Numbered from the stretch's first letter, positions 13,852 through 26,570 are shown. The stretch is DNA of 64,000 bases from Pseudocercospora fijiensis CIRAD86 (GCF_000340215.1 NW_006921550.1:1-64000), one strand, 5' to 3'. A program made the numbers and translations. The notes: generated by a model from the sequence alone, not told the origin.

Positions 13852-16259
13852 GTACGAAGCGTTAAACTAGTACTATAACAACGTTGCGAGACGCACTTAC
13901 CGTACCGACTAATCGGTATATCGTCGCTAGCGCTAACTCGTTAGCTCGATAGCAACGAGGAAGTAAGGCGTATACGCTAAGGCCTACTATATACGCTAAT
14001 TCGACACTAAAGCCTTCTATACGGCGATTACCTATTAGCCCCGGCCTATTATTATAGATACCGACAACCCTCTATCTAGTAGGGACCTATTGCGTAGTGT
14101 CCGTCGTAATGCTATTAATAGGCAATAAAGCGAAGGCGCCTATACGTCCGGTCTCTAGTTACTCGTTAAGAAGAGTCTACCTAAGCTAAACCTAGTACCT
14201 ATTAGAAATGCCTTCTCCGACCGAGTATAGAACGCCGGCAACCCTACAAATAACCCTTACCGCATCCTTATACGACTCGGGTACCCCGACCCTGCCTCCC
14301 TAAGGGATGCCTTCTACGAGAAGGTTTAGGACGACAATGTCGACCTTAACGACTCTAGTTAAAAGCAGCGAGTAGAAGAGCGTCTATAGCAGATTATCTA
14401 TAAATAGCTTAAGCACTACGAGGACATAATATAGGACTTTAGACAAACAACCGCTAATATCTCTACTATATATAGCACCCTATATAACTACTTAAAGTAG
14501 ACTTAGAAGCAACTCGCCGATATATAAGAGTAGAAGTAGGCCTTATCGAAATAGGTTAACTCTAGCAATAATACTTAGTAGATAACGCTATTACGCGTTA
14601 GTTAGCTCCTCGCTCGTATTACTAAGCTCGAAGAAGACAACGCCGAGCTTCGTACCGTTGCTAAGGCTTACTAAGCGACTAGACCGCCGGTCGAAGGCAA
14701 GGGCAAGCTTAAGGATAATGCTAATAACTTCCCCGGCAAATAGACTATTATTAATAGTAAACTTTACCGCAAGCCCCCTACTAATAATAATAATGCCGCC
14801 GGCGGTAATAATAGTAGCCTTAGCGGAAATAGTAGCCTTCTACCTCTACTCTTCGGCGGAGGTCCTTCTAACTTCGACGACGATCTACCCTCCGACTATA
14901 ATAGCGATAATAGCGCTAACTATCGATACGATCGTTATAGCGGTCGTAGGGTCCGCTTATCCGAGAAGCAATCCGATATCTTTGTCTTCGGAGGTAACCG
15001 TAAGAAGACTAAGTCCTAGATAAACGAACTCGGTATAAGGTTTATATAGAACGCTAACTACTATCTATACCTTTAAGACCGCCTACGCTACGTATATAGC
15101 CGTACCGAAGGTAGTACTCGCACCCTCCTTAACGCTTATATCGTCTATGCCCCCGATAGTACTATATCCCTTAACCTCGACAACTAGGCCGACTTCTATA
15201 CTATTATTACTAACGGTTATAGCGACCCCGACGAAGAGACTACTACGCTAAATTCCCTCTATAAGCTTCGATAGAGTACTTAAGAATTCTAATACTATAA
15301 GTTACGCTTTAATACTATTAACGCTATACTAGGCTACGGCGGCAGGGCTCGTATTAATGCCCTTAAAGAAGGCTTGTCGGTAGAACTAAAAGATGCAATA
15401 GCCCTATAGCTCGAGGAACCCGATACCTATAAAGGACTATATAGAGCACTTAATACTATCGACAATCGTATCCGTAGTCGCCGTAACGAAGCAAACCGCG
15501 TTACTACTAGCTATACTATACGTAGTATATAGCATAATAAGCGTGCCGGCGGCGGCGGTAGCAGTAGCTCTAATAGCAATAGTCGTAGTAACTAGAATAT
15601 AGCCTCTAGATATATAGCTACTGCCGGACCTAGCGGTACTAACGTAGGACGCAACCTATTAGTCGTAGCGCTACGCGCAATAGTACTAGCAACTACTACT
15701 ACTACTACGACCTCTACTAGCGGCGATGCTATAGATCTTTCCGCTACTACTAGCCTACGCGCTCCGCTTACTAATAAGTAGCGCGCCGAGAGGCGTCGTC
15801 TCGGCCTCTATAGCTATTATAGTAGCAGTAGCTATATCGCTAGCAATACTACCTGCCCTACTATTATTCGCCGTAACTAACTCCGCGCTTAGCGCGGTAA
15901 CAACGGCACTTAGGTTAATACTATTAATACTAACGATAGCGATCGACCCTAGTAAGGAAATGCTTAGTCCTTAATTAAAGTCGCGATTAAGGACCTAACG
16001 AGAAGTCTAAGAAGAAACGAAAGAAGAAGCTAAGAATACCTAAACTATTGCTTATAAGCTTAGCATTATTGTCCGACCTATAGCTAGGTAAGGATTGTAA
16101 ATACCTTATCCTGCCCTATATACTATCTTTACTATATACTACTATATCTGATTTATTTAGCGAGTATAGAGATACCTAGTATTTATAATATATAATTAAT
16201 TCCGGTTGTATAGGCTTCTCTTTTATAAATACTTCTAACGCGTAACGTTATAACCTCCC

Positions 16260-19200
16260 TTTTATCGAGTTACCGCGCCCGCGGCGACTTAACATATATA
16301 ATAGCGCCTATAGCGCCGTCGTTACTTATATTACCTATATAACGATAGACATTAACGGTTATCGTAAATATGTCGCTTTCTACCTTACTAAGCTTAGTAA
16401 CTACCCGATTATTCTCGGCAAGCCCTAGCTTAATCGTTACAACCCTCGTATTAACTAGAATAGTAATACCGTACTATTTAAATCCGGATACTACCGCGAT
16501 CGCTACAACCCTTATAAAGCTCTAGCGCGAGCTATTAGGTTGTCTAACGATAATACGCCTAAGGGTAGTATATTAGCGGTTAAGCCTACGTCGACTAAAC
16601 TATTATTCTACTAATAACCGCTAAGATTACGTAGCGAGGAAGATAACCTCGTCGAGAAGCTTAAGACTAATATACGTCGTTATACTAGTAAACGCGAAAG
16701 TAATACGATACCGCTACCGAAACGCTAACCTACTGCTTACTAAGCGATTACTAATTATATAAGCATTAAACTATATATACTATATATACCTAGTATACCC
16801 TCGTCGACCGCGACCTCCGATAAGATTAAGAAGATAAACTTTAGTATTATTAGCGCCGCCGCATTCGACTTTAATAGTAAGAAGAAGAATATATATATCT
16901 TCGTAGCCTCGCTCCGCGATATCGAATAAGCTATAGTAGCGAAGAAGAATATCGATCCTACCGAGAAGGTACCCCTATACTATTATAACTAGCTATACGT
17001 ATTCTCGAAGTAGGAAGCTAGTAAGCTACTACCGTATCGTCCGTATAATTATAAGATTAAATTAAAGGATAGTATATACCCTCCTTATAGACTATTATAC
17101 TTAATAAGTTACGAGGAACTAGAAGTCCTTCGCGATTATATATAGGACAACCTTACGAAGGGATTTATCTATATATCGAAATCCCCTACGTCGTCGCTAG
17201 TATTATTTATTAAGAAGCTAGGTAGCGGACTCCGACTATATATTAACTATAGGAAGCTAAACGACCTTACTATTAAGAATAGGTACTTACTACTACTTAT
17301 ATTAGAGACCCTCGACTAACTAAGTAAGGTAGTCGTTTATACTAAGCTCGATATCGTATCGGCCTTTAATCGTCTCTATATCGCCGAAGGCTACGAATAG
17401 AAGACTGCCTTTAATACTCGATATAGGCTATATAAGTACTTAGTTATGCCTTTCGGACTCGCTAACGCACCTTCTACTTTCTAGAACTATATTAATAACG
17501 TACTCCGTAGGTATCTCGATATCTTCTATACTACTTACTTTAATAATATTCTTATCTACTCCGAGTCGATATAAGAATACCGATAGTACGTACGATAAGT
17601 CTTTTAGCGGTTAAGCGAGTTTAGATTATAAGCCGATATTAGTAAGAGTAAATTCGAGGTAGATACTATAAAGTACCTAGGACTTATTGTCTCGATAAAG
17701 GGTATCTATATAGACGACGAGAAGTTGTCCGCTATCTATAATTAGCCTATACTACGTAATATAAAGGATATATAGGCCTTCCTCGGGTTTACTAACTTCT
17801 ACTATAGGTTTATCCGTAACTTCTCTAAGCTCGCTAAACCGCTTACTAAGCTTACTAAGAAGGACAATAAGACCTTCGTATAGACTAACTATTACTAAGA
17901 ATCCTTCGAATAGCTAAAGTATGCCTTTACGATAGCTCTAGTACTCGTATACTACGACCCTACGTTACTAATTATAATCGAAATAAATACCTCGGACTTT
18001 ATTATAGCTAGTATTCTATTTTAGTTATACGGTAAAGAATAGAAGCCGGTTGCTTTCTTCTTATATAAGATAAGTCCTACCGAGTATAACTACGAGATCT
18101 ACGATAAGGAGCTACTTACGATCGTATAGGTATTTAAATAGTAGTAATCCGAGCTTAAAAGACGACCTATCTTAGATCCTATATATATTATTACCGACTA
18201 CCGTAACCTAGAATAGTATATAACGACTAAATAGCTTAATCGGCGCTAAGCCCGCTAGAGTAAATTCTTAAGTAGGTTTAACTTCTAAATTACGTACCGA
18301 CCTAATAGGTAAGGTACTAAACTAGACTCCCTTACTCGTAGATTAGCCGATCTTCTATAACTAGGTAACCTTCGCCTTACTAGGTAATATCGTACTATAT
18401 TAAAGCCTTACAACCTCGACTAAGCCCTCTAGACCTCCGCTATAGACCTCGTAACTACCGATTTCGAAGTGCCCTTAGGGTTAGGGTTAGGGTTAGGGTT
18501 AGGGTTAGGGTTAGGGTTTTACCCTAAGGTAAATAAAGCTATTTCTCGAAGAATTAGACAATTTAGCACTTATTAGGCTTCGGAGCCCTATACCGATTAC
18601 GTAAGCAACGATCTCGAAGTAGTATATATCGATCTAAATAACGACGATATCCTACTCGTAGTAACCCGTTACCTTACCGCTAAGACGCTTACTAATCCCC
18701 GCTCGATTACTAATACGATTGCTAAGGCTTTACTTAGAGATAAGCTATTTAAAGAGGTAAAAAGTACGCTTACTAATACTTTAATATATAACGACCTTCT
18801 AATATTACTAAGCGAGTATCGGATAGAAAATAAGGGCTTATTCTATCGTAAACGCCTCTATATACCCTCGACTAGCGAGATCTATACTACTCTCTTATAG
18901 TAATATTATAACTACGCGATAGCCGGATACCTAGGTAGAAATAAGACGTTCGTATTACTTAACTATAACTACTACTAGCTAAAGATACGAGAAGACGTCG
19001 ATCGGTATATAAGTAATTATTATACCTATATTCGTACTAAGTCTTCGAGGTAAGCGTAATATAGCCTACTAAAACCTCTTTCTATACCGACTAAACGATA
19101 GTAGTATATTACTATCGACTTTATAACTAGCCTACCGCTTAGTAATAGCTATAATACTATCCTCGTCGTCGTCGATAAGCTTACTAAGATAAGATATCTT

Positions 19201-20200
19201 ATTACTATAACGTATAAAGATAAGGAATCTAATGCCGCCGTAGTCGCCGAAGCCTTTCTATAGTATATCTAGAAGCTTTATAGAATGCCTAAATCTATTA
19301 CCTCCGATCGCGGGTTATAGTTTATATTATTATTCTAGAAGTATCTCTATAAGCGCCTAAAGGTATAACGTAACCTATCTACTACGCGATACCCTAAGAC
19401 TAATAGTTAAACTAAGAGGCTTAATTTAGTCGTAGAAGCCTATCTTCGTACTTACGTTAATTATTAGTAGAACGACTAGTCTTAATAGCTTCTACTCGTA
19501 GAGTTTATAGCGAATAATACGCTCTCTAATACTACTAGTATCTTACTCTTCTACGCCTATTATAGTTACAACCTACGCCTCGGACTTAAATAAGACCTAT
19601 ATAAGCCTACTATTAATAACGACGTAGAAGAATAGACTAAGACTCTTCGTAAACTAGAAATATATCTATCCGACTAGATTAGGTATACTAACGCTCGTAT
19701 AGAAGAGTTAGCGAATACTTATCGTCGACTCGTACCTATATATAAGATCGGCGATCGTATCTTTCTATTATTAAAGAGATTAACGATATAACGACTAAGC
19801 CTTAAATTAGACAATCGATATAGTAGACTATATCTAATTACTAAGGTTATATCGCCGTACGCTTATCGAGTTAAGCTACCTGCCTTAATATATATTTATA
19901 ATATCTTCTATATATCGCTTCTAACGCCTATAAGTAATAAGGCACTCTTACCTAGATAGTCGATCGACCTACTACTACCTATAGAAGTTAAGGATAACAA
20001 ATACGTCGACTCTAAGTATTATAAAGTAGAAGCTATCGTCGACTCGAAATACGATAAGCGCTTACGTAAGTTTAAATACTTAGTAAAGTAGCTCGGCTAC
20101 GACAAACCTAACTAGCGATTAATCGATAATGTCGCTAGCGTACTAGAAGCCGTTACTAAGTTTTATATATACTATCCTAATAAACCTATATCGTCGGAAG
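16260..20200 (+). pseudogene. pol remnant of element 3 with chromodomain
   Basis: The pol frame is readable through stops. The protease-like part is followed by RT blocks (KLDIVSAFNRLYIAEGYE, MPFGLANAPSTF) in which the catalytic box reads YFNN at 17,536-17,547. RNase H follows (YDPTLLIIIEINTS...YDKELLTIV), then the telomere-repeat tract, the integrase zinc-binding and core parts (TIDFITSLPLS, VVVDKLTKIRYLI), and a chromodomain (YYKVEAIVDSKYDKR with KYLVKxLGYDKP, near 20.0-20.15 kb). The two catalytic aspartates of RT are both Asn, consistent with TGAT to TAAT changes. The product would be inactive even without the stops. Confidence 0.85.
18475..18516 (+). repeat. Interstitial telomeric repeat, seven perfect TTAGGG units
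   Basis: Seven head-to-tail TTAGGG hexamers make exactly 42 bp. They are followed by TTTT and the motif ACCCTAA on the same strand. TTAGGG is the standard telomere repeat of filamentous ascomycetes. The tract lies in the pol of element 3 between RNase H and integrase and adds 14 codons, mostly Leu-Gly repeats, without shifting the frame. It contains no CpA or TpG, so RIP cannot alter it. Confidence 0.97.
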
Positions 20201-20411
20201 AGCCTAAGAAGGTTGCTATACTAATACGACGGAGCTTACGTAAGCGAACTACTATAGCGATATTAGATGCGACCGTACCGCTATACGACTACGCTATACC
20301 TACTACCTAGTATTAGATATATATACTATACCTGCTTTAAGTAGCTAACTAGCTACCTACGATAACTAATTAGATAGCGCCGAGGACGGCTCTTACCGAA
20401 GGGGAGGCTAC

Positions 20412-20572
20412 TATTACGGATCGTAGCTAGTATATAAATAGTAGCGTAAAAGTTAATACCTAAGGTATCGATATAGATATATAAGCGGCCCGCTCCCTTA
20501 AGTTACTCCTTCCTTCCTTCTTTACGCTTCGTTAGCCTAGATATTAAGTAAATACATTCCTTTATCTTAATA
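20412..20572 (+). repeat. 3' LTR of element 3
   Basis: The right 161-bp LTR matches the left one at about 150 of 161 positions. The differences are C/T or G/A and mostly place T or A here, so this copy has taken more RIP hits. It ends at TA, immediately before the TTATC duplication. Confidence 0.93.
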
Positions 20573-20577
20573 TTATC
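20573..20577. repeat. 5-bp target-site duplication TTATC, right copy
   Basis: This is the perfect match of the five bases at 13,686-13,690. Removing the element plus one copy rejoins the gag frame of element 2. Confidence 0.92.
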
Positions 20578-21689
20578 TATATACGATTAGATACGCCGTT
20601 TAACGGTAGTAGTAATCTCTACTAGTTTAACCTTACTAGTCGCCTATAGAGTGCGTCTAGTACCGTCTCGATCGGTATAATTTATATAGAAGAAGCGGGC
20701 CTCGTATACTTAGGCCTACTTAAGAAAAGCTTAGTTGTTTATAGTAAGAAGCTTAGGAGGATCTTTCTTAAAGAGCTTAATTAAGGGGTCTCTTAGAGGC
20801 CCTAAAGGTACCTACGAGGCGCCGGCGGGACTTGCGATCTCGTCGACGGTCTCTACTCTCTTCCTTTTAATAGCAATCTTGCTCTTAAAGGAGGCAAGGA
20901 GATCTATAAGGGTTTTACGCTTCTAAACGTAAGCGTCGAAGGCTTAGCCTTCTAATTCCTCTAGTAGTAAGATATCGAGGGTATTAATAAGTCGAGAAAC
21001 TCGATTAATATTGTTCTTTACTATCTACTAGGTATTAGCCTAAGGGTTTAGGTCCTAATCCTCTTCTTTAGGACCGGATTCCGTACGGCTACTTATACGG
21101 GAGCTACGAGGTCCCTTTAAGGTACTTATAGTATCGTCTAGAGTAGTATCGTTATCTTCTTCGTTATCGTCCTAAAGTTAGTCTCTAGGTCCGGTAGGGA
21201 ATGCTTATTCTTTTACTAGAGGGTTAATATTAGGACCTTTTCCTTTAGATAACGATATACCGGTTCCGCCGGCGGCCCTACTACTTCCTTTAGGAGGCAT
21301 AGCACTAATAAGTAGGTAGTACTACGTTAGGAGTAGGTACGCTAGTTAGAGGTACTTTCGGGTAGCTTAGAGGTACTTCGAAGAGGCCTAGTAGGTGCCG
21401 ACGATATAGGTACTACTACTTAGAGGTCGTACTTAGTACGGCTATACTCCTAAGGAGGATTCGGAAGCGATATTCTATAAGGAAGTAGTATATAGGGAGT
21501 ATTAATACGAGTAAATAGTAGTCTTAGCATTTAACGATATCGCCTAAGGAACGAGCGATTCTCGAGGTAGGAATAGGCGCCTTATCCTATAGTACTAAGA
21601 GTTAGGTAACTCGGGGTTACCGGCGAGGCACCTCTAGAGTACCTTATAGGTGCCTAGTAAGGGTCTCGGCGGTATAGAAGGGTATTCCC

Positions 21690-24356
21690 TTATATATATA
21701 GTATACTAGCGTATTAAAGCACTAAAGCACCTACTATTTAGCGAGTTGTCTTTACTTCCTATTCCTAGGAAGCTATTCGCAGAGCTTATAATAGACTTTA
21801 TTATAGGCCTTCCTCCTACTAAGCGTAGGGGCAGTAAGGATATATATAATGCTATCCTTATTATAGTAGATCGATTTACTAAGGGCGCTCGATATATCCC
21901 GGTACGGAAGGATTAGACTACTATTAATATAGTAGAGGCGCTATAGAATAATATCTTCTATACCTATTAGGGAACCCCTAAGGGGATAGTATCTAATCGT
22001 AGATCGATACTAATATCGCATTATTAGAGCGAAATATGCCTATAGCTAAGACTAAAGCATCGGCTATTAATAGCCTTCTATCTATAGACTAACGGTTAAA
22101 TAGAGAGGCAGAATACTACCCTATAGTAGTACCTACGTAGCTATATTAATAAGAACCCCGAGGATTAGGTTAACCTCCTATAGCCTATAGAATTTGTATA
22201 TAATAATAGTATGCATTTATTAACTAAGGTTTCGCTATATATAGCTATAATAGGCTAAAACGCTGCCTTACCGAAGGACCTATTTACCTCGCTCGAGGCC
22301 GAGCGTAAGGAAAGGGAAGCGCGTTAAGTACTAGAGACACTAGCGGCAATAGAACGTATCTAGAAGATGCGGGAGATCTATACTAAGATAGTTAAGAAGC
22401 TAATAAAGGCTTAAGAGTACTAAAAGACCTACTACGATAAGCGCTATATACTAATAACCTTTAAACAAGGCGATATAGTTATACTTAGTACGAAGAACCT
22501 CCGTATCTGTAAACACCTATTACCTAATAGCAAAACAAGGCCTAAGCTCGCACTAAGATACATTAGCCTATTCCGCATTCGAGAAGTTAAGGGCTCCTCC
22601 GTATAGGCCTACTAGTTATAGCTTCCTCCTTATTATACTATCTATAATACCTTCTACGTATCCCTCCTTAAACTATACTACTAGCGCGAAGGCGGTAAAG
22701 CGCCTACTAAGTTAGAAGAAGTCTTAGCCGATAGTAAAGAGCTATAGTCTATAGAACGCATCCTAAAGCACCGAACTAGGCGAGGCAAGAAGGAATACCT
22801 ATTAAGGTAGTAAGGCTATTTACCTAAATAGGACTTATAGGAAGCTAAAGCCGCTTTCGAGGATATAGCCGAGTTATTAGATAAGTATTAGACTAGCGTA
22901 AAGAATAAGAAGAAGGCTAAAAGCTCGTAATGTTACTAAGGCCTAGGAATAATACTACCCCTAGGGTACTATTAAGCTAACTAATTAGAGGCCGGCAAAC
23001 TAGGACAATAAGACTATATTACTATTATAGACGCGTACCGAGTATTAATAAGCGCGCTATAACGCGTCGACTAATTATATACTCTTTTAAGGGTTCTATC
23101 CCTTTACTAACGTAATAAGGCCCTTCTCTTAGTATTTAGGTCCCCCTCTTAATCCTTTATTCTATTAAGGCCTCGAGGCCTAGGTAATCGGCGAGGACGG
23201 CGCGCGCGCGTAGATAATAATAATAATAACGACGGCGTCGCGCCTATACTAAAGGGCGGTATAGCCGGCGCGGCTATATTAGTAATAGTATTGCGGAGTA
23301 TATTATTAGTCGAAGAAGGAAGTCGGAATAAGGTAAAGTTAGCGCTAAGACGACTAGCGTCGCTATTATTAATATTACTTGCTATTATTACTACGCCTAT
23401 AGATACAACCTTACCTATACTACGAGCCTAAGGTACTAAGGGGTTAATTAAAACTTTAATTAAAACTTTAAGCCGCCTAAAAGATTAAGCGACTAATAGA
23501 CTAACTAAGGGCAAAAACTATAGAGCTAAGCTAGCTAGGGTCGATCTTGCGGATAATAGGTTACTCCTCGATCTTTCCGACCCTTTAAGCGAGGCGAACC
23601 TTAACTATTATACTTATAATAGCCTTTACCTATAGAAACTAGATAAACTGTATTTTTTAAAAAAAATTAGATAAGATTAACAATTAAAGGCTACTAAACC
23701 TAACTAATTAGGGCTAGCGAAACTACGAACAATAATAGTCCTCGTAATAATAAGAACAAACCCTTAGAAGCGGACAACCCTCGGAAGCGGATATTACTAG
23801 GTCTTTTAAGAGTAGACGCAAAGAACTCGGTACGACATTACTTAGAACAGAGGCAGTACTATAATACCTCGTACGTCTACCTATTATAGTAAGGAAGACG
23901 CGCTCGTATTATAATTAGTCGATAGCCCTTAATTCTTATAGCTTTATATCCCTTTACTTTATTATATATAAGGATAGCGTAGTTAGAGTTAGACATTGTA
24001 TTAGAAGGTAAGGTTTGATATAGTTATATAATTAGGTAGTTAAGTGTTTAATTTAGCGCGGGCTAAGCAGCTTATTAGACTCGCTAAGTTAGTAGCGGAG
24101 GTCGGGAGTAGAATATAGAAGGCTACGAGGGCGCGGCCTTTAGAAGGGAAGCGTATATTAGGACTAAAGAGGTTATACGTAATTAGTATATAATCAGAGT
24201 CGAGTGAAGCTAGGGTCTTAATGCCTTAGGCAGGGCTTAGCGCTTAGTAATAGGCCAACTCTCCTACCTTCCTCCCTTTTCTCCTAGATCCTTATCGAAT
24301 ACTACTTATACCTACTACTACCCTATCTACCTACTAATATAACCCTTCTTATATTA
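21690..24356 (+). mobile_element. Element 4: 3' part of a Gypsy chromovirus (integrase, chromodomain, LTR)
   Basis: On the plus strand the sequence opens within integrase (SLLPIPRKLF, IIDFIIGLPPTKRRGSK, ILIIVDRFTKGARYIPV) at about 21.73-22.3 kb. The integrase C-terminal part follows (IVILSTKNLR, about 22.47-22.5 kb). A chromodomain lies at about 22.74-22.88 kb (SIERILKHRTRRGKKEYLL, then GY and an acidic helix). The coding remnant ends near 22.93 kb. From 22.95 to 24.18 kb I see no coding sequence, only a short GC-dinucleotide plus TAA run near 23.21 kb. A probable LTR lies at about 24.19-24.356 kb and matches, inverted, the LTR of element 5. There is no gag, protease or RT, so the copy is 5'-truncated. 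Confidence 0.75.
24190..24356 (+). repeat. Probable LTR of element 4, inverted relative to 28,865-29,056
   Basis: The reverse complement of this stretch aligns over most of its length with 28,865-29,050. Shared segments include one around AAGAAGGGTTATATTAG, a long GATAAGGATCTAG block, the AAGCGCTAAGCCCT block and ATATACTAATTA. Differences are mainly transitions. It abuts the truncated integrase of element 5 at about 24,357. Confidence 0.7.
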
Positions 24357-25699
24357 ATCCTTCCGCGCTAGGATATATCGAGCACCTTTAGTAAATCGAT
24401 CTACTATAATAAGGATAGTATTATATATATCCTTACTACCTCTACGCTTAGTAGGAGGAAGGCCTATAATAAAATCTATTATAAGCTCTACGAATAGCTT
24501 CCTAGGAATAGGAAGTAAAGACAACTCGCTAAATAGTAAGTGCTTTAGTGCTTTAACTCGCTAGTATACTATATAGGTCTATATATATTCCTTTATATAC
24601 CGCTTACTATTTAGCTAGTAGTATATACGCGATAGTAGCTCGTACGACCTCTCTATACTATAGTAACTAGCGAGCTTACTATTATAGTGCCTCTTTAAAA
24701 GCTCTTATCTAATCGATTGTTTAGCGGGGATATAGTATCTGCCCTTAAACTTTAAGTAACCCTTATCGTCGATCGACTAATTGTTACTCTTACTAGATCG
24801 AGTCTTTTACCTACTTATAAGCTTATCGATACGTTTAGTAGTAAAGGCGTCCCTCTACTAAGTACGTAATAGCTTATCTATAAACGATTAACTATCCCTA
24901 TTTGCAAGGTTATTTAGTAGTACCCTCGCTATTAAACGAGGTACGTATTATATATATCTAATAGTACTAGTAGCCGGATTAACTATAGTAGTGCTATCGC
25001 TATTACTATATATAGCGATATCGACTAGGGAGTTATTATAACCCTTCCTATCTATATCCTTAGCCCTTGCCTTAATACGTACTATTAATATAGTAAGAGC
25101 ATTAATATGCTTTAAGCCGTCGCGGAGTCCGGTAAGCCGCTTATCCTGCGCTTGCTTATTAACAATATAGGCTATAGCAATCTTATACTATAGGGTTAGA
25201 AACAAAGAATTAATGTATTAGGTCTCGCTATCGTAATTAGGCCGCCTCGATAGGCTATCGGTAGGGTTACTTACGCCTAGCTAGTATAATATATTAAAAT
25301 CGAACCTAGCGAGGTAGACGGCCTACCTAGCCTATCGACCTATAACCCTAGTAACCTTAGCGATACTACGGAGGTTATTATAGTCTATATAGACCTGTAT
25401 TATATATTAAGCCCTATCGAGGTAGTGCCTCTAATACTTAAAGGCCTCGACAATAGCTAAGAGCTCTTGCTCGTAGGTCTCGTAGCGGCGCTTAGCGTTA
25501 ATTATCTTCCTTAAGAAGAAGGCAATCGGGTACTAGTAATTGTTATTAGCTTATTATAACATAATAGCTAATATAGCGAACTACAAAGCGTTAGTCTTAA
25601 TACGGATCTGCCTACTTAGTACGAAATAGTACAATAAGGGGACTTTAGTAAAGCGCTTCTTTAGACCGTTAAAAGCGGCTTATACCTTATTAGTCTATC

Positions 25700-26570
25700 T
25701 AAACTCTCTAGTCGGGTTAGCCTTGGTTTTAGTAAAATTACTTAGGGGTATTATATGCCGTAAATAGCCCTTAATAAAGCGACGATAGAAATTAGCGAAG
25801 CCGAGGAACGACTATAGCTCCTTAATTAACGTAGGAATAGGCTATTTAGTAATAGTCTAGATACGGTTAGGGTTAGCCTTAATACCCTTAGTTAATACGA
25901 GGAAGCCGAGGAATAATACCTCTTTAGCAGCAAAGGTGTATTTAGAAGGCTTATAATACAAGCTATAGGTTCTTAGGCGATCGAGTACCTTATAGACTAT
26001 AGCCTAGTACTCCGCAATATTAGGTAAATAGGTATAAACTAGGATGTTATCTAGGTAAACTATATAGAGGTAATCTAGTAGGCCGGACAAGGCCCGATTA
26101 ATATAGGACTAGAATATTATAGGGGCATTAGCTAGCCTAAATAGCATAACTAAGTACTCGAAATAGCTATAGCGAGTACGGAAGGCTGTTTTCTATTTAT
26201 CGCCCTTACGAATGCAGATACGATAGTACGTATCCTTAATATCTAGTATAGTATAGAAGTAGGCCCTAGAAAGGCGGTCGAGGGTCTTATTAATAAGAGG
26301 AAGTAGATAGCGGTCTTTAATAGTAATAGTATTAAGTCTACGGTAATTAATATATAGGCGTAGGCTACTATCTTTCTTTAGTACGAACAGGATAGGTATA
26401 CTAGTAGGGCTATTACTATACCGAATGCGGCTATTAGCTAGGTTTTCCTCTAGGTACTTACGCAATATAGTAAGCTCTCGTTTACTAAGGTTATAGAGGG
26501 GACTAAAAGGGACCTCTTTGCCCTCTATAATATTAATCTTATAATCCGTCTCTTTAAATATAGGCAATAT
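25700..26570 (-). pseudogene. reverse transcriptase remnant of element 5
   Basis: A 124-codon open piece at 26,193-26,567 carries the RT N-terminal blocks PLYNLSKRELTILRKYLEE, PILFVLKKDSSLRLYINYR and the LDIKDTYYRI motif. Further along the minus strand, through stops, the catalytic box reads YLDN instead of YLDD (TGAC to TAAC on the coding strand). The loss of the second Asp together with many stops makes this RT inactive. Confidence 0.8.

Larger units (their letters stand above)
13691..20572 (+). mobile_element. Element 3: complete LTR retrotransposon (Gypsy, chromodomain), RIP-degraded, nested in element 2
   Basis: The element is 6,882 bp long, bounded by two 161-bp direct repeats and a TTATC duplication. 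Inside, on the plus strand, are a gag-like region (about 13.9-15.9 kb), a protease-like region (about 16.26-16.6 kb), RT (about 17.0-17.7 kb), RNase H (about 17.9-18.3 kb), integrase (about 18.8-19.9 kb) and a chromodomain (about 20.0-20.18 kb). Both LTRs begin TA and end TA, which is what TG...CA ends become after RIP. Seven TTAGGG units interrupt the RNase H-integrase linker. The LTRs are unusually short for Gypsy. The element sits inside the gag of element 2 in the opposite orientation. Confidence 0.93.
8480..21300 (-). mobile_element. Element 2: chromodomain Ty3/Gypsy retrotransposon, RIP-degraded and split by element 3
   Basis: The minus-strand order is as follows: gag start near 21,300 (a clear Met-Pro-Pro-Lys N-terminus), gag continuing to 20,578, interruption by element 3, gag resuming at 13,685, protease at about 12.8-13.0 kb, RT with YLDD at about 11,641-11,672, RNase H at about 10.7-11.4 kb, integrase at about 9.3-10.3 kb, and a chromodomain at about 8.85-9.04 kb. 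The order protease-RT-RNase H-integrase-chromodomain identifies a chromovirus-type Gypsy element. The gag sequence reads across the insertion point in one frame once element 3 is removed, which shows that element 3 is the younger insertion. All enzymes carry stops. LTRs were not identified at either end. Confidence 0.82.

Noticed and set aside
14658..15023. 121-codon plus-strand frame with hydrophobic stretches
   Set aside because: It falls inside the gag region of element 3 but in a different frame; the hydrophobicity comes from TA-rich codons.
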